A DNA stretch of 64,000 nucleotides from Psoroptes ovis (taxonomy: Eukaryota; Arthropoda; Arachnida; Sarcoptiformes; Psoroptidae): the NCBI GenBank assembly GCA_002943765.1, contig PQWQ01000009.1, positions 124,001-188,000 on the forward strand, in the 5' to 3' direction. Each line of letters opens with the position of its first letter. Positions within the stretch are counted from its first letter, which is position 1. This document shows, piece by piece, positions 39,001 through 49,125 of this stretch. Position numbers and translations under genes: made by a program. The notes beneath the pieces were generated by a model. That model was not told the DNA's origin and made no database searches. It saw only the letters and a list, made by a program, of their open reading frames with translations.

Positions 39001-40119
39001 ATTTTTACGCAAATACATCCATACTTGCATACTACAGACATACTTTGCAAATGAAAGTTATATTTTATTTTCCCGTATATGTTTCAAACTTCATTATTGA
39101 TGACAAATATCGATCTATCTCTCTGTATTGCAAAGTGGAATAAGAGAAAAAAGCTCCATAAAAAAAATATGTTGTTTTAATATATTTTCATTTCGGGTAA
39201 TAATGTATAATTCAATAATAATGATAATAATAATGAAAAAAAAGTGTAATGAAATTAAAAAACATGAATCGATATGATCACATATTTATATTTTCTCAAT
39301 GATCTTTTTCTATACATTTTTTACATTTACAATTTTGAGTTGTAATTGTACCAGTTGTACCTTTGGAGAAAATAATGGTTCTTTATTCGTATCAAATGAT
39401 TCAATGATTAATACATCATAGATTAATGATGTTATTGTTTAGAATTTTTATTTTCTCGGTCATCGAATAAGAATTAATAAAAATCAAGAATTGAATCAGA
39501 GAATTTTTTCGATGATTTTGCTTATTTAATTTTTCTTTATGGCTGTTGCTGCCATTCATACTAGATCTAATCGATAGTTCAATCGCCAAAAAAAAATCAG
39601 ATCTAAATCGATAATTTTCCATAAAGTAAAAAACAAATGAAATAAATAAATGAATAACACCCGAATAATCTGAATCAAATTCTTGATTGAATACGATTCC
39701 TCTATTTTACAATTCAATTTCATTATTATTCTCTACTGCAAATCATTGCATTGCGCTAAAGAATTTCTCATGAATGAAATTTTCTATTTCAAAATATGAC
39801 AATAAATGCAATTTAATGTTGATTTATTTTCCATTTTTTTTCTCAGCAAAATATTTTATTGATTTCACATATATTCCTAACAAAATTTTCCTCGAAAATA
39901 TTTCTATTCGGTTTTGCTTATTGTTTAAAATTTAAAAACTGTAAAATTGAAAAATCAAAAACATTGTCTCAAGCGAAGACATTATTTTAAAATAATAAAT
40001 ATATAAACGATATATGATGGAATTCTTTTCGATTTCCCAAATGTTTGTGAAAATTGAAACGAATCCACCATATGAATATTTAGATTTTGTTGTTTTGTTC
40101 AAACAAACAACATTTCAAT

Positions 40120-40170
40120 ACATGATTCAAATGTAAGTTTGAATCATGTTTGCTTCGCAAATATATTTGC
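40120..40170. repeat. Hairpin plus adjacent palindrome
   Basis: ACATGATTCAAA and TTTGAATCATGT form a perfect 12-bp stem with a 6-base loop (40120-40149). Seven bases further on, GCAAATATATTTGC (40157-40170) is a perfect 14-bp palindrome. Just to the left (about 40088-40111) another Gly-poor TTGTTTTGTTC/AAACAAACAA block is nearly self-complementary. Not recognised as a known element. Confidence 0.6.
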
Positions 40171-41071
40171 AAATATTTATGCATTGATTCATCATTTTTT
40201 TTCTATCTATATTTATTGCTGGTGTGCATCGAATAATAATAATAATAATGATAATATAAATCAAAAATTCAAATACAAATTTGTTTATTCATTGTAAATA
40301 AATGTTGACTTGGAAAAAAACTTTTTTTTCTATGAATTTGAAATTTAGTTGTTCATTGAAAAAAAATGAATAAATTTCGAACTTTTTTATTTATTTGTTC
40401 GTTCGTTTGTTATTGATGTTGTTTGCTATTTGATTGCTGCTAATACCATCATCATTATTATCATCGTTATTATTGCTATTCTGAAGTAAATCAAAATATA
40501 AAGAGTTTTCAATATTTTCAATAAAATTTTTTGCATTTCTCCAATATTTTCTCTGTGTTCATTATTCCATCAATAATCAAGAAAAACATCAATGACAACA
40601 ACATCGATGACAACGACAACATAGTGCCGTAGGGATTCTTCGCGACATATTTGAAATATGTATGCATTTTTTTCCCAAATTTTAAATTGTGTATTTTGCA
40701 TGTGTGCTGAAAAAATGAATTCAAATGAAAAATTTCAAAGTTTCTTTACTTCATTTTCAAATAAAAGTGATTCAAAATATTTTCAAAAATTTCAAAAAAA
40801 AAGCTTCAAATAAATGATAATAATAATAATAATAACGGTAATAAGTAGATCAATCATTTTATTTTTTATTTCATTATTTCTTGAAAATTTCTTTTCTGTC
40901 CTCTTTCTTTGGTTGTTTTGTATTATTTTTTGTATTCATATCATAAAAAACACAATTTTAAATTTTGTTTTAATAATTTTTATTTAATCTTATTTTATTT
41001 TCAATTATTTTGTTAATTTTATATTTTTTCTACCTTGTGTGGTAGTTGATTCTCAGAATTGGAATGCCTGA

Positions 41072-41096
41072 TGCAATGTTAATTTTTAACATTGCA
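41072..41096. repeat. Perfect inverted repeat (11-bp arms)
   Basis: TGCAATGTTAA, three T, TTAACATTGCA. Too short for a microRNA precursor; possible dimeric binding site or chance. Confidence 0.7.
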
Positions 41097-41533
41097 ATAT
41101 TTCAACGGTTTTTTGGGGGATATTCACAAAAGACGAATTTCATGATTTTTAGACTTTATCATGACATTCATATTCATATAAATTGATGATGATCAATATG
41201 ATATTTGCTAAACAAGAAAATAAATCCATATGTTTACAACAAAATTCTTTGATGTAAAATTTCCGATAGAGAGAGAAAGGGGGCGAAAATAAAATGTTCA
41301 AACATGATCTTTGAATTTGTAATTCCATTGAAAATATTCATTTTTTTTTGTAAAAGAAAAATTATCATTATCAACCATTATTTATGAGGCTGTAACCTTT
41401 GATGTCATCATCATCATTCATGAATAGTGGTTGATGAATAATGTAATTCGGTTTTTCCATTTTCATTTCACCGAATTCATTTTCATTCATAACCAGCCAT
41501 TTTTCAAAGTTTTGAATTGATTGAATTTTCAAC

Positions 41534-41557
41534 AAAAAAAAAAAAAAAAAAAAAAAA
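41534..41557 (+). repeat. Poly(A) run, 24 bases
   Basis: Uninterrupted A24; no retroposon body recognised upstream. Confidence 0.85.
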
Positions 41558-43702
41558 TCTGATTGAATCATATGAAATGTGTCTGAATCATGTGAAATAT
41601 GTTTTTCTTGAATAATGCAAAAGAGAAGAAAAAACGAAAAACAAATTTCATTTCATTTTTCAATCAATAATGGCTTACGTAATCATTTATTCTATGAATT
41701 AATATCTATGATAATTGATGTATTTTTAAATTATTTCATTTTTTTTTCATTCATTCAAAAAATATGTTGCAAATGTGACAAAACATTACATTTCAATTGA
41801 AATATGTATGTATCATTACGAATACCAGCAGCATCACAAAATGTCACCAGACAAAGTTGAAAAAAAGAAAAAGTTAAATTGTTTAATTTCATTGCAAAAA
41901 AAAACTTTGACGAATTTTTATCAATTATTTACATTTTATTTAATTTCAAATATCATTTGTAGTGTTTTTCATTTTCAATTATTTCAAGCAGCGATAGCAT
42001 TTGCCGAATCAATTTCATTCACAATATGATAACATTTTCAATTAAAAAAAACATTTTAACAAAATGGTTTTTCATTTTAAGTGCAAACAAGAAAAAAAAT
42101 TAATTAAAATTTATTTCAAATGCATCAAAAAAAATCAGAGAATTGAAATTGAAAATGAAAAAAATCAAATCAAATCAAATTCATCATCATCATCATTTGA
42201 AATGATGTAAATGATGCAAAATGATCATATAAAATGATGATTCATGCTGCTGATGCTTGCATACCATCGATCTGCAGCTCTGGTCTGCTTTGCTCTGCAC
42301 TGCCATATTGATCCGCATGTTACCATATGCCACAATTGTTGTCAAATTGCAATCGATAACACCGAAAATAAAATATGATTAACCATAATATTGATGATAA
42401 TAATAATGATATGATTAATAATTTTAATGATTGTTTCAAAATGTTTCGAATGAATTGTTGAACAAAATATTTTGTATATGGAATCATTTCACTCTTGTTC
42501 AGTATTGCACTGGTTTATCTTTGGCTGGTTTTAAATAATATTTTTTATTAAATTTTTGATCTATTTCTCGTGAAATTCATCGAAAAAGATAATGATAACA
42601 AAATGTAATGTAAATTATGGATTATTTCATAATTTTTTATCTTTGTATTGTCAAAATTTTGTTTTTGCTGTTGTTGCTGTTGCTGTCGTAGTCGTTGTTC
42701 CATTAAACATGTAGTTACCTGTCAAAAAAATTTTTCAAAATACTTGTTGTAGACTTGTAATTCTTTTGTTTTGATATTGTCATTATTATCATTATTGAAA
42801 TAATAATAATTATTATTATTATGATTTTTATACAAATATTACACATATATTTATCTGGTCTGTGAATATGTTTTTTGTATTCTCTTTGATATTATCATTC
42901 ATTTTTTTTTGAAATGAAAATGAAAATGAGAATTTTCAATCTCTTTTCAAAATTTGGAAATTCATTTTTTTCATATTTTCAAAATGAATTTTTCCAATAA
43001 ATGAATTGAATATCCTGTTTTTATTGTCATTATTTTCTTTTGTATATCAAAAGAAAATAGAAAAAGAAATAGAAAAAGATTTCATATTTTTTGGTGAACC
43101 AGAACTGACGACGACGACGACGACGACGAAAAAATGGCCACTTTCGATGATTTATTTTTGCTTTTCGGTGTTGTTTCGTTTTGATAGATAATTATGATTT
43201 GTTCATTGTCATTTTTTACATTCCCCGTCGCCGTTCCATTTTCCAGGTTGCTTTTTTCCCCTTCAATTGTTTTGTCGTGCATGATACAATCAATCAGAAT
43301 TTTCATTTTTCCTGGCCAAAAATTGGAAAAAATTTGGAAAAATTTTAAAATTATGAAATTCAACTTCAAAGCAATATCGTCATCTGTTGGCGAAGAATTC
43401 AATTTAATTTGAAAATTTTTTTTTCCCAAAGTTTTATGATACAAAATATTTGTAAAATTGTAATTTATTTTTTTAAATAATTTTTTTCCATGTGTAAAGA
43501 TAATGATTATATGATTAGCTGCCGTTTAGTGCTTCTTGTTGGTGTGTGGGTGTGTGTATGTGTTCGATTTTTTTTAATGTTTTGGTAAATTTGTTTATCA
43601 TAATTATTTATAAAATTGTATAATTTTCAATGCAAAAAAAAAAATTTCAAATATTTAAATATAAATTTTTTCAAATATTTCCAATATTTTAAATTATATA
43701 CT

Positions 43703-46700
43703 CTAACTATAACGTTTCCAATCATATACATTGGTTTCGGTTGTTGATTTTATTTCTTCACGTTCTTCCAATGTTGCTTGTTGTTGTTGATGATGATGAT
43801 ATAATTGATTATTACGATGTCTAATTGATCCACTATATGCTAAATATGATTGTGATGGTTCTAAACTTAGTGCATCTAAATCTGGTGAATATGGACGGAA
43901 ATCATATTCATATAATCCACGTCTTGTTGTCGGTGTTATCGTTGTTGTTGTTGGTGTTGTAGTTGTATATGGATTTTCTAGCCGTCTTGTACCGAATACT
44001 GATGATGATGTTGATATTGGCGATATTGTCCCGGATGGCCTTGATCGTCTTCCACTACCTGTACGACGTGTTATTGAAAATGCTGATTTTATTGGTTGAA
44101 AATCAGGTGAATGGCATTCATAACGTTTTGGATCAGGTAAACGTTTGTTCCAATCACCCGATTTCAATGATTGTTCATCATCATCCATCGGATAATCTGG
44201 TAAAGGTGTAAAATGTGCTCCACTCATTCGATTACGTGTAAATATTACATCTTCTTCAGTGACAGATCGAACTTCTTGTGCAGAATATCCAGATCTAAAT
44301 TGGAAAAAATATGAAATTTGTCATGTTTTATAACAAATCAAAATCATAAGAATACAAACCTGTATGTATCTGAATATCTTGTCGGTCTTACTGGCCTAAT
44401 TTGGCTGACTTCGGGTAAAGCTAAAATTCTAAAAATGACATTCCATGTTGGAGGTTCAAACATAGAACCATATTTTGGATGACATTGAATACGTTCAACA
44501 TATTCTTCTGTTGTTGTTGATTCGATTATAAGTGTACGGAAAACTTCATCCGTCATTATAATTTGTCTGAAACGATTTCTTGTGGGTAACATAAAATGTT
44601 CATCGATATTTGGTATTCTTTCACGAGGTGGATTATCCAATATCCGAACTATTTCATCGATTTTCGTTTTCGATATTGTTTCGGATGTTGATTTGGTTGT
44701 AGTTGTTGTTGTCGTTGGTTTTGTCGGTTTTCTTGGTATAGAACGCAATTTAACATCGAATCCAGTCAAACGTGATGTTTCTTCAATCATTCTTTCTTGT
44801 TCTTGTTCAATTTCTTCCTCATAATCAATTTCCAATGTCAAATTTGGCATCGATCGTCCAATTTTCGTTATTTGTTCGTTGGTTTCAGTTTCAGTAATAT
44901 TCGTAATGTAAAAATCATCAATATTTTTAACTGTGATTTTTGGTTTTCTTGGTGGTTCGATCGGTTTTTGTGGAGTTTTTGTTGTCTTCATCACACGATG
45001 AGTAGTATCATCAACAAATTCTTCGACATCTCTTGAATGTGTTATGTATAAATCATCTTCACTTGTTACATGTGTGGTAGGTTTGATTGCATTCGATATT
45101 GTTTGATCAAAATCATCGATAACTTCATCAATTTCATATAAATCAGTTCGATAGTAATCATCTGTATTTTTAACATGTGGTTGTTTTTTGGGGCTAGTAA
45201 TACGGTATTTATCAACATCATCAATGATGTCCGTTTCTTGTTGTGAATGTAAATAAGTATCATCAACTTTTTGTGTTGATATTGCTTTTTTAGGGCCATA
45301 AATTCTTTCATTTGTTGTCATTTCATCGATTTCTAAATCCGAATACGGAGTGATCATTGTATCATCAACATATCTTGTTGTGATTGGTTTTTTGGGTGGC
45401 ACAATGAATCTTTGTGTCGTTACTTCATCGATTATTTCGGTTTCAGTTTTAGGCGTAACGAAATATTTATCTGTCACTAATTTTGTGATTTTTGGTTTTT
45501 TTGGCACAATTAGACGATCTACTTCGTAATCGGTATCGATTTCGGTTTCAGATGCATTCGTAACAAATTGATCATCATATTTTTTTGTAAATCTATTAAT
45601 CACTGGTGGTACCATAATGTTTTGCTGTGTTTGTACAACATCACCTTCGACCATGTCTTGATCATTATAAAACATATCATCCAAATAAGATAATTTTGCT
45701 TCTGGAATGTATCCAAGATTTTGAAATTGATAATCATCACGATGTATGACAGAACCTTCAGATATAATTGAATGTTCTTCCGAAGAAATTGATGGCGGTG
45801 GAAAATATGGAATTTCAGCTGGTGGCACAAATTTTCTAACAACTTTAACCTTTCTTTTCTTCAAGCAATAATATCCAATGCCAATGCCTAATAATAGTAA
45901 TGTTAAAAATAATAATGCTGATACAATTAGCAATAATTCGACTTCAGATAATTTAGCTGGTAGAAATGGTGCTGCCGGTGGTGGTTGTTCCAATCTAAAG
46001 TAGAAAACATTCAAAAATAAATATAATTATTGGTATAATTATAAAAAAATGTAAAAATTACATTGGTGCCGCAATCAAAGGTGGTGGCGGTGCCAATGGT
46101 GGCGGATAGCGACAAACTATCGTTTTTATTTCATCTTCTTCTAATTCTAATGCGCGATGAAATCTTAAAATGATATTATTTATAAATATTCTCGGCGCTT
46201 CCTATCATTGATCAAAAAAATTATTTGATTTAATTTTCATAAATTTTACATATTATTGGATTAAATTTTTTTCGTTACCTGTTTAGTACCGCAACCCTTT
46301 AATGGTAAACGCATTTCATAATAACGGCCACCGTCACCATAAAATTTACATGGACTTGTACGATCATAATCAGCATAACCAACACCACGAAATGGTTCAG
46401 TGAAATTAATTTTAACGATCATCTCACCGCTTTCACATGAAAGGTAGGCTGTTCATTTAGTTTTTATTTGTAGCATAATACAAATGAAACAAATAAAACA
46501 ATTCAATTAAAACAATTGAACTTTATCGAATTTCTCTATTCAATATTTTCAATTGACATAGATCTTAATCAAATGATAATTCATAGATTGACATATATTC
46601 ATTGAAAACAAAAAACAAACAAACAAATTCATATAGTCATTTGAATAAATATACAAATATTTGACAAACTGTTCAAATATTTAATCAGATTCACGAGAAT

Positions 46701-49125
46701 CATCATGCAAATTTCTACTTAATTTTATGTCTCTGTTCTCAATTTTTTTTTTCATTGCTAAACAGACGTACTTTTACGTGAATAACTTAATTTTAAAAAA
46801 GGCATGGATAGTTCCAGTAATGATAATTAATCGTTATTTATCGGTGCCCTGCTTATGCATTTTCACCTACTAAAAAAACGAGGCATAAATAGTTTTCTGG
46901 CTATTTCGGTGCCAATTGAAGAAGATAAATTGATTTGCATACAAATGAAATGAAAAATTCCGAAAGTAAATCATTTTGCTACGCATTGCTTGCTTAAATT
47001 TGATAAAATATCAAGGTGTGATCAAGATGTGTGCGATGTGTATCTTCGTTTATGATTATTCATGCCATAAATATTATCGTTTAATGAACATTTTTCATCA
47101 TTTATTAAAATTTATAACTCATTCATAATAATTGTTTTAATTGAAATTCAATTTCCCATGTTTTTTTTGTACATTTAATGCTTATTCCTACGATTTCAAA
47201 ATTATAATGAATGATTTTGTTCTAATCTTAACCTATTAAATTACATCCTAGTTTTTTAATCGTTTTTTTCTTAGATTAAAAAAACATTTTTTAATGTTTT
47301 TGAATTATAATTTGAAATAACTATTTATAAAAATTAAAAATATGAAACACTTACCACGAGTTCGATTAGTAATTATTTCCGATTCTAATTGATCAGTTGC
47401 AGCTAATCGCACAACATTTAATGCATGTTTTTTAGCATTTTCTTCGCTTTCATGTTCAGCATATATTCTAGCTTTATTGATTGCTTCAATTTCAACATTA
47501 TCCAGTGAATTTAATGATACAATAGCCGTTCCTGATGATTGTGCTGTTGATGATGATGATGATGATGAAGGTTTAACATTATTGTTAAATCTTAATGTCT
47601 GTCCATTTATATTATTATCATTAATATTTTCATTAATATTACTTGAACGTGTATTATCACTTGAAGAACCAATAACAGAGGATGGCTGTGATTGTAATCG
47701 ATTATTTCTGACATCATCAATGATTCGATTCGATGATGATGAATCACTGATTGTGTTTATTCGTGTATTAGGGCCAGAATAGGTTATTGGTCCATGTGTT
47801 TGATTCACCGTTGCTCCGGTACCTGTATGATTTGATGAATAAATATGTGAACCTGAATAAATGGCAGTATGATTAATAGGTCGGACATTTACACCGCCTT
47901 GTTGATAGCCCGAATGAATCGGTATTGTTTGGCCACCATATCCAATGGTTCTATTGACGGCATTTAAACTGCCAGTTTGATTATGACGATGACCAGTTGC
48001 ATAAACATTTGGACCGGTTCCTGAATGAACAAATGTTCGATTGATTGCACCAGTCTGTATTCTATTTTGATGACCACTATCAATCGTGTATGGTGCTCCA
48101 GTATGTACAATATTTCTGTCAATGGCACCGATTTGTGTTCGATTTATCAGACCATGATGCGCATTGACATTATGAAGATTATGAGAAGCTTGTGTTCCTG
48201 AAAGATGTAGTCTTCCATAACCAGCATTGGCTGAGCCTAAAATTGCTCTATTATCACCGAAGCTATCAGTTACATCAGTAATAGTGCCTCGATAGAAGTT
48301 GCCACCTGTTGAATGCAGTTCGCCAGCATTGTCACTGCTGACAATGACAGCTGAATTGTCATAAGGAATAGCAGCAGCTCTATGATAACTTTCTAAATCT
48401 GTTCGTCCTCCTTGATGTGCCGAAGTGATCAAACGTCGATCATCATGAGCAGATCGATTAAATTGATTAATATTAAAGCCTCGACCTTCTTGTACATTAT
48501 AATTAGCATTTAGCTGCCTATGTAGAATCGAACCACGATCAATGTGATCAATTTGATTATGTAGCGGATGATGATGAATATAATATCTTTGATCTTTTGG
48601 ATGATGATAATTCGAAGAATGTGTTTGCGTTCTTGAATAATCTTGATCACTATCACTTCTGTCATTCACATTTATAGCATCGCTAACATGAATAACTGAA
48701 CCAGTTATTGGTCTAGTTTTAAAACTATCATTATTAATCACATTTGAAGATGATGATGATGATGATGGATGTGTGGAATGATGATGATTCTGACCACCAA
48801 AATGAAATGCTGTACCATTCTTAAAATAAAATCTATTATTATTATTATTATTATTATTCGATTCTGAATTTTCATTTGATGTAATTTGATGATAATGATT
48901 CGAATCGTGAGAAATTTTTTGGCCGCCAATAACGACTAGATTGATCTAGAATAAAATGGCCAAAAAAATTAGAATGTTGACGGAAATCGATTTTCATTTA
49001 TTTCACACGAAAAATATCTAATTTCAAGATTGACTTACCAATGAAAATATAGAGACCAGATGGATGAAAGATGTGAAATTTAAAATGATGTTTGACTTTT
49101 CATTTTGATGATTATAAATAATCAT
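43703..49125 (-). CDS. Single-pass membrane protein with ZP-N domain
   Basis: Six coding exons on the minus strand: 49125-49039, 48945-47355, 46448-46279, 46201-46062, 45994-44360, 44294-43703. All junctions are GT-AG and the phases join into one 1404-residue frame. Residues 1-37 form a signal peptide (ATG at 49125; an in-frame ATG at 49263 would add 46 residues). Residues 38-560 are a low-complexity Asn/Ser/Thr/His-rich ectodomain with many N-X-T sites and degenerate repeats (about 296-422). A ZP-N module follows with four cysteines (C564 plus CKFYG, KGCGT and VCRYP) and then a proline-rich linker. One membrane helix spans 683-707, followed by KKRK. The ~697-residue tail has seven degenerate repeats (about 798-1043) and a more complex block (about 1115-1205). 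ZP proteins of arthropods organise apical matrix and cuticle, so that role is inferred. I see no ZP-C module. No closer homologue is named. Confidence 0.88.
44855..45590 (-). repeat. Seven tandem ~35-residue coding repeats
   Basis: Inside exon 5 of the ZP-N gene. Units share a pattern of DD-x-Y/F-x-T, then an acidic ETEI-like core with DEVTT-like residues, then a PKKP-like basic-proline block. Spacing is about 34-36 residues; the sixth unit is longer. The repeats are strongly diverged, so they are old and probably kept for function in the cytoplasmic tail. Confidence 0.8.
46801..46913. repeat. Two related imperfect hairpin units in ZP-N intron 2
   Basis: 46801-46848 and 46882-46913 both begin GGCAT with an A/T-rich ATAG following, and both end TATTT...CGGTGCC, so each unit has GGCA/TGCC inverted ends and the two units resemble each other. 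They lie in the only long intron of the gene (46449-47354). They could be a worn miniature element or a duplicated regulatory unit. Confidence 0.4.
47767..48147 (-). repeat. Degenerate ectodomain coding repeats
   Basis: Five or so units of roughly 25-30 residues in exon 2 of the ZP-N gene. They share an INRT-like N-glycosylation site, a hydrophobic H/Y-S-G step, and QTGA/GH motifs. This Gly/Thr/Asn-rich, sequon-rich stretch is typical of extended, glycosylated matrix-facing segments. Confidence 0.65.

Larger units (their letters stand above)
23969..43702. other. Gene-poor AT-rich stretch, no gene recognised
   Basis: About 19.7 kb without a coding segment I can support on either strand. Microsatellites are frequent: CA at 25107-25160, 26592-26610 and 30997-31021, TG at 29004-29025 and 31572-31596, ATT then TTG at 33011-33061, a 24-base poly(A) at 41534-41557, and GAC near 43107-43129. 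Inverted repeats occur at 29611-29695, 38417-38449, 40120-40170 and 41072-41096. GC-richer patches are at 27104-27115 and 42193-42378. The right end should include the 3' untranslated region of the ZP-N gene (minus-strand AATAAA motifs near 43460). This could be a regulatory region or long introns of a gene whose exons I cannot see. Confidence 0.5.

Noticed and set aside
42503..42525. TATTGCACTGG, resembling the seed of the miR-25/92 family
   Set aside because: No complementary arm lies within about 100 bases on either side, so no precursor hairpin can form.
42640..42735. Possible minus-strand terminal exon encoding an Asn/Thr/Ala-rich end after an acceptor near 42720
   Set aside because: The frame is essentially a GCA/ACA trinucleotide repeat and there is no partner exon.
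43082..43444. 120-codon minus-strand frame ending in a Ser run, next to the GAC repeat
   Set aside because: Much of it is repeat-encoded Ser and Ile; no family match and no splice support. A 16-codon plus frame inside it (MATFDDLFLL) is too short to support.
44582..45311. Open frames on the plus strand and in a second minus frame within the ZP-N exons
   Set aside because: They are shadows of the biased, repetitive ZP-N coding sequence.
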